Assembly (NCBI GenBank): GCA_019120375.1
Contig: DWVE01000013.1
Coordinates: forward strand, 20,990-84,989
From: Allofournierella_A excrementavium
GTDB lineage: Bacteria; Bacillota; Clostridia; Oscillospirales; Ruminococcaceae
DNA length: 64,000 nucleotides
Direction: 5' to 3'
Shown: positions 1 through 8,089 of the stretch, in pieces
How the letters are laid out: each line of letters opens with the position of its first letter
Position numbering within the stretch: position 1 is the first letter of the stretch
The notes under the pieces: generated by a model
The model's input: only the letters and a program-made list of their open reading frames with translations
Told to the model about the DNA's origin: nothing
Database searches by the model: none
Program-made: the position numbers and the translations under genes

Positions 1-233
1 ATGCCCATGGCCTTCAGCTGCTCGTCCATGGCGGCGCGCACGGTGGAGATGTACACGTCGGAGAAGTCGTAGTAGAACACGTCCACGCGCATGTCGGAGG
101 TGGCGGCAGCGCCGCCCTCAGAGGTGGCCCCGGAAGCGGGGGTGGAAGCAGGGGTGGAAGCGGGGGTGCCGCCGCAAGCCGCCAGGCTCAGGGCCAGCAC
201 AGCGCTCAGTGCAAGTGCAAGAAGCTTTTTCAT
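1..233 (-). CDS. sugar ABC transporter substrate-binding lipoprotein, N-terminal fragment (MglB-like)
   Basis: Only the first 77 residues lie in the window; the gene runs off the left edge. A lipoprotein signal peptide is visible (MKKLL start, hydrophobic stretch, lipobox LAAC), followed by a low-complexity Ser/Thr/Pro/Ala linker typical of surface lipoproteins in this group. The first folded segment reads MRVDVFYYDFSDVYISTVR, which resembles the start of galactose/glucose-binding proteins of the MglB type (periplasmic-binding-protein-1 fold). The product should be anchored outside the membrane and feed a sugar ABC importer whose other genes lie outside the window. The family is likely; the sugar is not determined by so short a piece. 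Confidence 0.75.
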   Translation of the reverse strand, partial: MKKLLALALSAVLALSLAACGGTPASTPASTPASGATSEGGAAATSDMRVDVFYYDFSDVYISTVRAAMDEQLKAMG

Positions 234-540
234 GGTTTGTCCTCCTTGATTTTTTGGGCGTGGCCTTTGCGCCTTCGCGCCGAAAGGCCGTTTCGCCCGG
301 TGACAAGACCATTTTACCTGCCGGAAAGGGAAAAAACGATAGAAAAAACTACGCACTTGTATTAAAAAACTATGGCCTGTGCAAAAATTGATCCATGCTT
401 GCGCAGGCCGGCCCCCGCGTTATATAATGGATATGTCTTGTATATCCCGCGAGGGCGCCTTCGGGCCCGGCCCTCCCGCCGCCGCCGGTTTGACGCACCC
501 CTTTGCCGGCGCGGCGCGTCCACCCGCGTCAAAGGAGGCG
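234..540. other. divergent intergenic region
   Basis: About 300 bp between the minus-strand lipoprotein and the plus-strand DUF1538 gene. On plus there is a TATAAT at 423-428 and a strong AAAGGAGG ribosome site at 530-537 directly before the ATG at 541. The middle part (310-375) is A/T-rich and probably holds the minus-strand promoter, but no convincing -35/-10 pair was found. No coding sequence is apparent. Confidence 0.5.
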
Positions 541-2079
541 ATGCCCTTGAACAAACAACTCAAGCTGAAGATCCACGAATCCCTGGCCGCCGTGCTGCCC
601 GTCAGCCTCATCGTGCTGGCGCTGTGCGCCTTTGTGGTGCCGGTGGACCTTTCCACCCTGTGCCTGTTCCTGGCAGGGGCGGCCCTGCTCATCCTGGGCA
701 TGGGGTTTTTTACCCTGGGGGCGGACATGGCCATGATGCCCATCGGCGAGCTGGTGGGCACCCACCTCACCCGCACCCGCAAACTGTGGCTCATCCTGGC
801 GGGCTGTTTTCTCATCGGCGTGCTGGTGACGGTGGCGGAGCCGGACCTGGCGGTGCTGGCCAGACAGACCCCCGCCGTTCCCGACCGGGTGCTGATCTTG
901 ACGGTGGCCGCCGGGGTGGGGCTGTTCCTGGTGCTGAGCTTCCTGCGCATTTTGCTGGGCTGGAGCCTGCCGGTGATGCTCATCGTCTTTTATCTTCTGG
1001 TGTTCATCCTCACCCGCTTCGTGCCGTCGGCTTTTCTGGCCGTGGCCTTCGACTCCGGCGGGGTGACCACCGGGCCCATCACGGTGCCCTTCATCATGGC
1101 GCTGGGCCTGGGCCTCACCGCCGTGCGAAGCGACAAAAACGCCGAGGGCGACAGCTTCGGCCTTGTTGCGCTGTGCAGCATCGGGCCGGTGCTGTCGGTG
1201 CTCATCCTGGGCATGATCTACCGCTCGGGCGACGCGAGCTACACGCCCCTGTCGGTGTCTGCGATCGAGGACACCCGGGCCCTGCTGGCGGCCTTCGGAG
1301 CGGCGGCGCCGGTATACGCCAAAGAGGTGGCCCTGGCCCTGGGGCCCATCCTGGCGTTCTTCCTGGTGTTTCAGGTGCTGTTCTTCCGGCTGCGCCGCCG
1401 GGCGCTGGCCAAGATCCTGGTGGGCATCCTCTACACCTTCCTGGGCCTCACCCTCTTCCTTACCGGGGTGAACGTGGGCTTCATGCCCGCGGGCAACGAG
1501 CTGGGCCGCCGGCTGGCGGGCCTGCCCCTGCGCTGGCTCATCGTGCCGGTGGGCATGCTCATCGGCTACTTCCTGGTCAAGGCCGAGCCCGCCGTGCTGG
1601 TTCTGAACAAGCAGGTGGAGGAGATCACCGGCGGCGCCATTTCCCAGAAGGTGATGATGGCGGGCCTGTCCATCGGCATGGCGGCCTCGGTGGGGCTGTC
1701 GATGGTGCGGGTGCTCACCGGCGCGCCCCTTTTGTGGTTTTTGCTTCCGGGCTACGCCCTGGCGCTGGCTTTGAGCTTTTTCGTGCCCCGCATCTTCACC
1801 GCGGTGGCCTTTGACTCCGGCGGGGTGGCCTCCGGCCCCATGACCGCCACCTTCCTTCTTCCCTTTGCCATGGGGGCCTGCGAGGCGGTGGGGGGCGACA
1901 TTCTCACCGACGCCTTCGGGGTGGTGGCCATGGTGGCCATGATACCCCTCATCACCATTCAGATCATCGGGCTGGTGTATCAGTTCAAGACCCGGCACGC
2001 CGCCGGCGAGAGCGCCCCGGCGCAGGAGGCGGACGACGTGCTGGAACTGGACGCGGGCCCCGAGGAGGATGTGCAATGA
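541..2079 (+). CDS. DUF1538 family integral membrane protein
   Basis: A 512-residue, very hydrophobic protein with roughly a dozen membrane segments in two homologous halves. Each half carries the signature AFDSGG (Asp171 and Asp425) followed by a Gly-Pro-rich membrane segment, which is the DUF1538 pattern. The ATG at 541 was chosen because AAAGGAGG lies just upstream; the frame stays open further 5' but without a ribosome site. The stop overlaps the start of the next gene (ATGA), a P-II-like gene, so the two are translationally coupled. Genomic association of DUF1538 with P-II-type regulators suggests a transporter or channel gated by a P-II-like partner. That is inference: the substrate is unknown. 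Confidence 0.85.
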   Translation: MPLNKQLKLKIHESLAAVLPVSLIVLALCAFVVPVDLSTLCLFLAGAALLILGMGFFTLGADMAMMPIGELVGTHLTRTRKLWLILAGCFLIGVLVTVAEPDLAVLARQTPAVPDRVLILTVAAGVGLFLVLSFLRILLGWSLPVMLIVFYLLVFILTRFVPSAFLAVAFDSGGVTTGPITVPFIMALGLGLTAVRSDKNAEGDSFGLVALCSIGPVLSVLILGMIYRSGDASYTPLSVSAIEDTRALLAAFGAAAPVYAKEVALALGPILAFFLVFQVLFFRLRRRALAKILVGILYTFLGLTLFLTGVNVGFMPAGNELGRRLAGLPLRWLIVPVGMLIGYFLVKAEPAVLVLNKQVEEITGGAISQKVMMAGLSIGMAASVGLSMVRVLTGAPLLWFLLPGYALALALSFFVPRIFTAVAFDSGGVASGPMTATFLLPFAMGACEAVGGDILTDAFGVVAMVAMIPLITIQIIGLVYQFKTRHAAGESAPAQEADDVLELDAGPEEDVQ

Positions 2080-2798
2080 ACCAAGCGCCTTCATCCATAT
2101 GCTGCCTGTTTGCCGTGGTGGACCGGGGCAAGGGCGAGGCGGTGTCCGCCGAGCTGCGCCGCCGCCGCATCCTGACCCAGCTCGTGCTGCTGGGCCACGG
2201 CACCGCCAGTGCGGAAGTGATGGACCTGCTGGGCCTGGACGAGCCGGAAAAGGACGTGGTGCTGGCGCTTTTGCCGGGGGACGCCGGCGAAGTGCTGGCG
2301 GCGCTGACCGACCGGCTGGAGCTCTACCGCCCGGGGCGGGGCATCGCCTTCACCATCGGCCTTTGCAGCATCAGCGCGCTGGCCCACCAGCGCATCGCCG
2401 CCGCAGCGGCGGCCGAAACACCATCCCAAAAGGAGGAGCGACCCATGCGCAGCCAGCATGAACTCATCGTGGTCATCGCCGAGCACGGCTTTGCCGCCGA
2501 CGTGATGGACGCCGCCCGCGCGGCGGGGGCCCGGGGCGGCACGGTGGTGCGCGGCCGGAGCCTTGCCGCCGAGGAAGCCCAGAAATTCCTGCACATCACC
2601 ATCCAGCCGGAAAAGGACGTGGTGCTCATCCTGGTGCCCGCCGCGGGGCGGCAGCCGGTGATGAAGGCCATCTGCGCCGAGGGCGCGGGCATCGGCCACG
2701 CCCTGGCCTTTTCGCTGCCGGTGAGCGATGTGACCGGTCTGTCGCTGGCGCCCTTCGGCGCGGCGGAACAAAAGGAGAAAGAACATGAAGAGCAGTGA
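2076..2798 (+). CDS. tandem P-II-like domain protein (two domains in one chain)
   Basis: 240 residues made of two P-II-like (GlnB-related) ferredoxin folds: residues about 7-115 and about 127-230. The halves share the pattern 'pEKDVVLxLxP' (EPEKDVVLALLP and QPEKDVVLILVP). P-II proteins sense nucleotides or metabolites and gate transporters; the gene overlaps the DUF1538 gene by 4 nt, so this is probably its regulatory partner. At 2430-2437 an AGGAGG-type ribosome site precedes an in-frame ATG at 2445 that begins the second domain, so a separate single-domain product may also be made. No uridylylated T-loop tyrosine motif is obvious. The family is well supported; the ligand is unknown. Confidence 0.75.
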   Translation: MNQAPSSICCLFAVVDRGKGEAVSAELRRRRILTQLVLLGHGTASAEVMDLLGLDEPEKDVVLALLPGDAGEVLAALTDRLELYRPGRGIAFTIGLCSISALAHQRIAAAAAAETPSQKEERPMRSQHELIVVIAEHGFAADVMDAARAAGARGGTVVRGRSLAAEEAQKFLHITIQPEKDVVLILVPAAGRQPVMKAICAEGAGIGHALAFSLPVSDVTGLSLAPFGAAEQKEKEHEEQ

Positions 2799-3702
2799 GT
2801 GGACCAGCCCCGCCCACAGCGGCGAGGGCGAGATCTTTTCCCGTCTGTGGGCCCATGAAGAACCGAAAGCGGTGCTTTTGCTGGTGCACGGCATGGCGGA
2901 GCACAGCGCCCGCTACGCGGATTTCGGCAGTTTTCTGGCCGAAAACGGCTTCGCGGTGTTCATGAACGACCACGCGGGCCACGGGCGCTCGGCGGTGGTG
3001 CAGGGCCACTTTGCCGACCGCGACGGCTGGGAGCATGTGCTGGCCGACCTGCACCGGCTGGAGGCGGACGCCCGGGCGAGATACCCCGGCCTGCCGGTGT
3101 GTATCATGGGCCACAGCATGGGTTCCTTTTTGACCCGGGAATACATCGCCCGCTGGGGCGGCGGGCTTGCCGCCGCGGTGGTCTGCGGCACCATGGGGGC
3201 CAATCCCCTGCTGGGCTTCGCCCGGGCGCTGGCCGGCCTGCAGGCGGCGGTGAAAGGCCCGAAAAGCCCCGGCAAGCTCATCGAGTCCCTCTCCACCGGC
3301 GGCTACCACAGGCAGTTCCCCGGCGAGGGGCCCTCGGCCTGGCTGGCGGCGGACAAGTCGGTGCAGGAGGCCTTTGACGCCGACCCGGACTGCGGCTTCA
3401 CCTTCACGGCGGCCACCTATCGGGACATGTTCGGCGGGCTTGCCGCCGTGACCGGCCCGAGCTGGGCGGCGCGGGTGCCCAAGGCCCTGCCGGTGTTCGT
3501 CATCGCCGGCGACAAGGACCCGGTGGGCGCGAACGGCAAAGGCCCCGCCCAGGTGTATCAGTGGCTGAAGGACGCGGGGCTGGACGTGCGGCTGAAGCTC
3601 TACCCCGGCATGCGCCACGAAATTCTCAACGAGGCGGGCAAGGCCGAGGTGTACGAGGACGTTTTGCAGTTTCTGCGGGCGCATCTGCCCGCGGCGGAAT
3701 AA
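2785..3702 (+). CDS. alpha/beta hydrolase, monoacylglycerol lipase/lysophospholipase type
   Basis: 305 residues of the serine hydrolase fold (Hydrolase_4 / S33 lipase group). The nucleophile elbow GHSMG places Ser111; Asp243 or Asp245 (GDKDPVG) and His278 (GMRHE) complete a likely triad; the oxyanion segment is VHGMAEH near residues 34-40. No signal peptide is seen, so it should be cytosolic and act on a lipid ester or similar. It starts 14 nt inside the preceding P-II gene with its own AAAGGAG site. It belongs to the plus-strand operon 541-4059. The exact substrate cannot be told. Confidence 0.85.
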   Translation: MKSSEWTSPAHSGEGEIFSRLWAHEEPKAVLLLVHGMAEHSARYADFGSFLAENGFAVFMNDHAGHGRSAVVQGHFADRDGWEHVLADLHRLEADARARYPGLPVCIMGHSMGSFLTREYIARWGGGLAAAVVCGTMGANPLLGFARALAGLQAAVKGPKSPGKLIESLSTGGYHRQFPGEGPSAWLAADKSVQEAFDADPDCGFTFTAATYRDMFGGLAAVTGPSWAARVPKALPVFVIAGDKDPVGANGKGPAQVYQWLKDAGLDVRLKLYPGMRHEILNEAGKAEVYEDVLQFLRAHLPAAE

Positions 3703-3717
3703 AAAGGAGGAAGGAAC

Positions 3718-4059
3718 ATGCCGTTTATTCGGGTGAGCGCCAATGTGGCGGTGAACGAGAGCCAGGCCGAGCGGGTCAAGACCATGCTGGGGCAGGCCAT
3801 CGAGGTCATCCCGGGCAAGAGCGAGGCCTGGCTGATGGTGGAAGTGGAGGGCGAAAAGGCCCTGTGGATGGCGGGCAGCGACGCGCCCGCCGCCATCGCG
3901 GAGGTGAGCGTCTACGGCGGCGCGGACGGCGAGGACTACCGCCAGCTGACCGGCCGGGTGTGCGACATTCTGGACAGCGTGCTGGACATCCCCGCCGACC
4001 GGGTGTATGTGAAGTACGCCGAGACCGAGCACTGGGGCTGGAACGGCTCCAACTTCTGA
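3718..4059 (+). CDS. MIF-type tautomerase family protein
   Basis: 113 residues, the size of the macrophage-migration-inhibitory-factor/tautomerase fold. Pro2 follows the initiator Met and would become the catalytic N-terminal proline after Met removal. The C-terminus ends WGWNGSNF, close to the GWNxSTF end of phenylpyruvate tautomerases. AGGAGG precedes the ATG by about 8 nt. It is the last gene of the operon and is followed by a terminator. Probable keto-enol tautomerase; the physiological substrate is unknown. Confidence 0.85.
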   Translation: MPFIRVSANVAVNESQAERVKTMLGQAIEVIPGKSEAWLMVEVEGEKALWMAGSDAPAAIAEVSVYGGADGEDYRQLTGRVCDILDSVLDIPADRVYVKYAETEHWGWNGSNF

Positions 4060-4112
4060 CCGGCGATGAGCGGCCCGTGTTTTCAACACGGCGGTCGCCC
4101 GGATGTGCAAAA

Positions 4113-4148
4113 CAAAAGGCAGAGCCCGGCGGGCCCTGCCTTTTTTCA
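4113..4148. terminator. bidirectional rho-independent terminator
   Basis: A hairpin pairing AAGGCAG with CTGCCTT and a GC core, flanked by A-rich and T-rich runs, sits between the convergent tautomerase and thioesterase genes. It can serve both strands. Confidence 0.85.
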
Positions 4149-4586
4149 TTTTTTGCCGTCCATGTAGTACATGGTGAAGCTGCTGGTGAGCAGCAGACGG
4201 CCCTGGCCGTCGAAAAGCTCCACCTGATTCACGGCGGTGCGCCCGCCGCTGTGGCGGCTGGTGGCCTTGACGGTGACGGTGTCGCCGGGCTTTGCGCCCC
4301 GGATGTAGTTCACCGAGGCCTGCAGGGTCACGTTGGGGCGGCCCCAGGTGCTGGCCGCGAGGCCGGAGCAGGTGTCGCACAGGGCGAACAGCCAGCCGCC
4401 GTGGGCGTTGCCGTAGGGGTTCAGGCTGTTCTCGGTGACGGGGGCTTTCGCCTCCACATAGCCTTCCCGGATGGCGGTCACCTCCAGGCCCTCAAAGCAG
4501 ACCATGGGCTTGGTGTGGGCGGCGATGGCCCGGCGCAGCTCCTCGTTCAGCAGCGAGAGGTCAAGGCCTTTTTCCTGTTGTTCCAT
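4146..4586 (-). CDS. PaaI-family hotdog thioesterase
   Basis: 146 residues with a hotdog fold pattern. The segment NPYGNAHGGWLFALCDTCSGLA is the PaaI/YdiI-type active-site region (Asn-x-x-Gly-x-x-HGG followed by the acidic residue of the helix). Such enzymes hydrolyse acyl-CoA or aryl-CoA thioesters in the cytosol. It is a single gene, convergent with the tautomerase and sharing its terminator, with the repeat cluster directly upstream. The acyl substrate is not predictable. Confidence 0.85.
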   Translation of the reverse strand: MEQQEKGLDLSLLNEELRRAIAAHTKPMVCFEGLEVTAIREGYVEAKAPVTENSLNPYGNAHGGWLFALCDTCSGLAASTWGRPNVTLQASVNYIRGAKPGDTVTVKATSRHSGGRTAVNQVELFDGQGRLLLTSSFTMYYMDGKK

Positions 4587-4670
4587 TTGCGTTCTCCCGT
4601 TCTTTCAAAAAAACATGTCTCACGGTATGGTATTGTACACCCCCTGCCGAAAAATGCAAGCGGCCGTCCC

Positions 4671-5612
4671 GGCGCGGCAGGGCGGCGCTCTCCCCTGTTT
4701 TGCCCGGCCCGCCGCCCGATGCAGGCCGAACCAGACGCGGCACTGCCGCCGCGTAGTGCGCCTCGGAGCGAACACGCTGCACGGCGCGAGTGCAGCGTGT
4801 CCGAAACGCCGCGTGCGGCGGCGGACAGGGACGCGGCCGCCCCCGCGCAAAACTTCCCGGTCCCCGCGCCGCCCGGACCAAGCGAAGGTTGGTTTTGTGG
4901 AAGGTGCTTCGCCCGGTTTCTCCCCACCGCACGCGGCATCTCGGACATTTTCCACAACGAAGGAAAATGTCCGTTCTGATGCGCACTACGTGGGGAAAAC
5001 CGGGCTTCACCTCTGCCCAGCGCGGCAGGGCGGCGCTCTCCCCGTATCGCCCGGCCCGCCGCCCGATGCAGGCCGAGCCAGACGCGGCACTGCCGCCGCG
5101 TAGTGCGCCTCGGAGCGAACACTTTGCCCGGCTTGAGGGCAAAGTGTCCGAAACGCCGCGTGCGGCGGCGGACAGGGGCGCGGCCGCCCCGCGCAAAACT
5201 GCCCCGAATCCAGCGCCGCCCGGACCAAGAGAAGGTTGGTTTTGTGGAAGGTGCTCCGCCCCGGCTCGGCGCGGCAGGGCGGCGCTCTCCCCGTATCGCC
5301 CGGCCCGCCGCCCGATGCAGGCCGAACCAGACGCGGCACTGCCGCCGCGTAGTGCGCCTCGGAGCGAACACTTTGCCCGGTTTGAGGGCAAAGTGTCCGA
5401 AACGCCGCGTGCGGCGGCGGACAGGGACGCGACCACCCCGCGCAAAACTTCCCGGTCCCCGCGCCGCCCGGGCCAAGAGAAGGTTGGTTTTGTGGAAGGT
5501 ACTCCGCCCGGTTTCTCCCCCACCGCACGCGGCATCCCGGACACTTTTCAGGACAAAGAAAAGTGTCCGTTCTGATGCGCACTACGTGGGGAAAACCGGG
5601 CTCCGCCTCAGC
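4671..5612 (+). repeat. dispersed GC-rich hairpin repeat, cluster 1 (two full units and one truncated)
   Basis: Three consecutive units start at about 4671, 5019 and 5268. A full unit is about 345 bp: a left part with hairpin A (4771-4801, 5118-5149, 5367-5398) and a right part with hairpin B (4943-4971, 5540-5568). The middle unit lacks the B part. The core around hairpin B is a diverged inverted copy of that around hairpin A: CGTAGTGCGC with CCGCGTGCGG against CCGCACGCGG with GCGCACTACG. Further copies lie at 43.2-44.1 kb and 50.65-51.0 kb. Stem sequences differ between copies with compensatory changes. The open frames across it are Arg/Pro-rich low-complexity translations and I do not regard them as genes. 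Confidence 0.9.
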
Positions 5613-5647
5613 CGGGCGGTTTTCCCGTCCTCTCCCCTCCCCCGCGC

Positions 5648-5686
5648 AAAAAAGCGGCCCCGGTCAAATCCCGACCGGGGCCGCTC
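5648..5686 (-). terminator. terminator of the pgi-like to tauE operon
   Basis: A 13-bp perfect stem (AGCGGCCCCGGTC with its complement) around a 7-nt loop, followed on the minus strand by six T residues. It lies just after the tauE-like stop codon. Confidence 0.9.
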
Positions 5687-5701
5687 CGCTTGCTGTTTTT
5701 T

Positions 5702-6490
5702 TCAGACCGCGAAGGTGTACTGCCAGACGTTGTAGAGGCTGATGGCCATGATGATGCCCATCAGGCCGATGAACAGCTTCTCCACCGCCTTGTTGTCCAT
5801 CCGCTTGTTGGCGATGCGGCCCAGCATGCCGCCGCCGATGCCGCCCGCCACCATCAGCACGAGGCTCAGCCAGCCGAAGGGCGGCACGCTGCCGGTGACA
5901 AGGGTCGCCGCAAGGCTGGTGATCTGGCTGATGAGAATGACGTAGAGGCTGTTCTGGGCAGCGGTCTTGGTGTCCATGGAGAAGAAGAAGTAGAACACCA
6001 CCAGGTTGATGGGGCCGCCGCCGATGCCCAGAAAGCTGGACATGATGCCCAGCACCAGGCCGATGGCCACGCACACCCACACCTTGAAGATCTTCTGGGT
6101 GCGGATGCGGCTCTTGTTGATGGTGTAGAGCATGGTGGCCAGGGTGATGAGGAAGAGGCAGGCCGCCTGCACCGCGCCCGCCGTTTCGGCAAAGGCCGCG
6201 CTGATGGCCGCGAACATCTGCTTGCCGGCCACGCCGCCCACCGCCGCGCCGATGGCCAGCGGAGTCCCCAGCTTCAGGTCCACCTTGCTGTCGCCCGCGC
6301 GCAGGGATTTGGTGACGGAATAGCAGCTCATGGCCAGCACCGTGCAGCCGGACAGAAAACTCACCGTGGCCACGCTGTCCAGATGGAACAGGTCGAGGGT
6401 GGGCTTGATGATGACGCCGCCGCCGATGCCGCAGATGGCGCCCGCCACGCTGGCCAGCAGGCTGATGATAAAATAGGCAAGCACCTGCAT
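5702..6490 (-). CDS. TauE/SafE-family anion exporter (copy 1)
   Basis: 262 residues, about eight hydrophobic segments, with the duplicated TauE/SafE signature: GIGGGVIIKP near the N-terminus and GIGGGPINL in the second half. Known family members export sulfite, sulfonates such as sulfoacetate, or other small organic anions. It is the last gene of a six-gene minus-strand operon with sugar-phosphate-type enzymes, 83 nt after the LarA-like gene. I infer that it removes an anionic end product of that pathway, possibly a sulfonate. A second paralogue lies at 12.7 kb in the nag group. Confidence 0.85.
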   Translation of the reverse strand: MQVLAYFIISLLASVAGAICGIGGGVIIKPTLDLFHLDSVATVSFLSGCTVLAMSCYSVTKSLRAGDSKVDLKLGTPLAIGAAVGGVAGKQMFAAISAAFAETAGAVQAACLFLITLATMLYTINKSRIRTQKIFKVWVCVAIGLVLGIMSSFLGIGGGPINLVVFYFFFSMDTKTAAQNSLYVILISQITSLAATLVTGSVPPFGWLSLVLMVAGGIGGGMLGRIANKRMDNKAVEKLFIGLMGIIMAISLYNVWQYTFAV

Positions 6491-6524
6491 GGGCGCCGCC
6501 CCCTTTCTTTGGTTTTACGGAAAG

Positions 6525-6558
6525 GCGCGGGCCCCGCCGTTTTCAGCAGGGCCCGCCC
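6525..6558 (-). terminator. GC hairpin between larA-like and tauE-like genes
   Basis: GCGGGCCC at 6527-6534 pairs with its complement at 6549-6556. No T-run follows on the minus strand, so it is more likely a processing or partial attenuation hairpin inside the operon than a full terminator. Confidence 0.4.
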
Positions 6559-6573
6559 GTCAGTTCAATGGGT

Positions 6574-8058
6574 TCAGCCGCAGCAGGGATGGTTGCCGTA
6601 CTCGTCCATGCAGTCCTGGCTGGGGTCCTTCATGCAAAGATGCACCGCCGCCAGCTTGAAGGTCTGGGGCAGGGCCAGGATGTTCGGCTCTTCGCCCACA
6701 TACTTCTTCTTCGCGTCCGCCAGCGCCTCCTCGAAGGTGGCGCGGGTCTTCAGGCCCATGCTGCGGGCGATGCCCGGCTCCTGGGCGCCCACGATGTAGA
6801 TGGCGCTGGTGTTCATCTCGGCGATGTGGCCGCAGCTCATCATCGAGAAGCCGTGGAAGGGATGGAACGCGTTGGTGAACCGGTACTTGCGGATGTACTC
6901 CTCGTTGGTGGCGTAGTACTCGCCCAGGCGGTTCATGTCCGGCAGGGTGTTCATGTAGTCGTGCTGGAAGTCGGTCCACTCCGCCCGCAGGTAGGGCCAC
7001 AGCTCGTCGTGGAAGAAGCCGTTGCAGATGGAGGAGCAGATGATGACGCAGTGGTCGCTCATCACCCGCTTGAAGCGCAGCACCTGGGCGCTCAGCGCCT
7101 GCATCATCATGATGGGGTTGGTGCCCATGCCGTCGCCGTAGTGGAACTTCTGGGGCATGCCGAACACCAGCACGTCGTACTTCTTCTCAGCCCAGTGCAC
7201 GTAGGTGCGCTTGTCGGCGATCTTCCAGCTCTCGGGCATCATCTCGGCGGCGTAGCCGGAGTAGATGGCGATCTGGCGGCTCCTGGTGTCCAGAACAGCG
7301 TCGCAGCAGAAGAAGGGATGGCCCATCTTCTCTTCCATCAGCATGCCGATCTCGTTGAACTTGTGGCGCATCAGGCTGCCGCCGTTCACCGGGGTGAAGT
7401 CGTCCCGGTGCATGACCTCGGGCACATGGTGGCTGGCGATGCTGCGCCAGTTGGTGATGCCGGTGGCGCAGTGCTTGTAGCCGCCGGAGTAGCCGCCGTA
7501 GGGGTTGCCCTGCACATGGCCGATGAGGATGGGCAGGTCGCACTCGAAGACGGTCTTGTTCATCCACACAGGGTCGCCCCGCTTGGTGGTGCCCAGGTCG
7601 ATCATGTTGTCCGGGTCCTCGGAGTCGTGGCTGGTCATCTGGTGGGTGGGCCAGAACTCGTTGAACAGCTCCTCACCGAAGATGGCCTTGTAGTCCTCGG
7701 GCTTTGCGCGGGGATGCAGGCCGTTGGAGATGATGAACTTGATGTCCTCCTTCTTCACGCCCGCGGCATACAGCTCCTTCAGGATGAGCTTGATGCTCAC
7801 CTTGCGGTGGCTGGTGGGCTGCTCGCCGCCCTTGACCCGGTCGGGCACGATGAAGACCACCTTCGCGCCGGGGAAGGCCAGCTCGCTCAGGGGCTTCATG
7901 CCGATGGGATGGTGCAGGCTCTCGAGATAGGCCTCCTCCAGCTTGTCCTCGGGGATGCAGGGCGGGTCCGCCACGGTGGTGCCGGGGATGAACACATCGG
8001 TGTTGTCGGGCAGCTCGGCGCTCATCAGGCCGTGGCCGTATTCAAAATCCAGTTTCAT
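6574..8058 (-). CDS. LarA-like lactate racemase domain protein (DUF2088)
   Basis: 494 residues related to nickel-pincer-dependent lactate racemase. The cofactor-binding region reads GNPYGGYSGGYK: Lys195 matches the lysine that carries the pincer cofactor in LarA, and His115 (NGLHP) matches the upstream catalytic-type His. The position usually occupied by His in LarA (the PHxxxGxSGG motif) is Asn185 here. The ATG at 8058 follows AGGAGG. LarA homologues racemise or epimerise 2-hydroxy acids. The operon contains isomerase and aldolase genes, so a 2-hydroxy-acid intermediate is plausible. No larB, larC or larE cofactor genes are visible in the window. The family is secure, the substrate unknown. 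Confidence 0.8.
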   Translation of the reverse strand: MKLDFEYGHGLMSAELPDNTDVFIPGTTVADPPCIPEDKLEEAYLESLHHPIGMKPLSELAFPGAKVVFIVPDRVKGGEQPTSHRKVSIKLILKELYAAGVKKEDIKFIISNGLHPRAKPEDYKAIFGEELFNEFWPTHQMTSHDSEDPDNMIDLGTTKRGDPVWMNKTVFECDLPILIGHVQGNPYGGYSGGYKHCATGITNWRSIASHHVPEVMHRDDFTPVNGGSLMRHKFNEIGMLMEEKMGHPFFCCDAVLDTRSRQIAIYSGYAAEMMPESWKIADKRTYVHWAEKKYDVLVFGMPQKFHYGDGMGTNPIMMMQALSAQVLRFKRVMSDHCVIICSSICNGFFHDELWPYLRAEWTDFQHDYMNTLPDMNRLGEYYATNEEYIRKYRFTNAFHPFHGFSMMSCGHIAEMNTSAIYIVGAQEPGIARSMGLKTRATFEEALADAKKKYVGEEPNILALPQTFKLAAVHLCMKDPSQDCMDEYGNHPCCG

Positions 8059-8089
8059 TCGCGTTTCCTCCTTGTCTTGTGGCCGGGCC

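Noticed and set aside
4547..5582. Long Arg/Pro-rich open frames across repeat cluster 1 on both strands
   Set aside because: They exist because the repeat is very GC-rich; several frames stay open at once, composition is low-complexity, the frames shift between units and there is no ribosome site.
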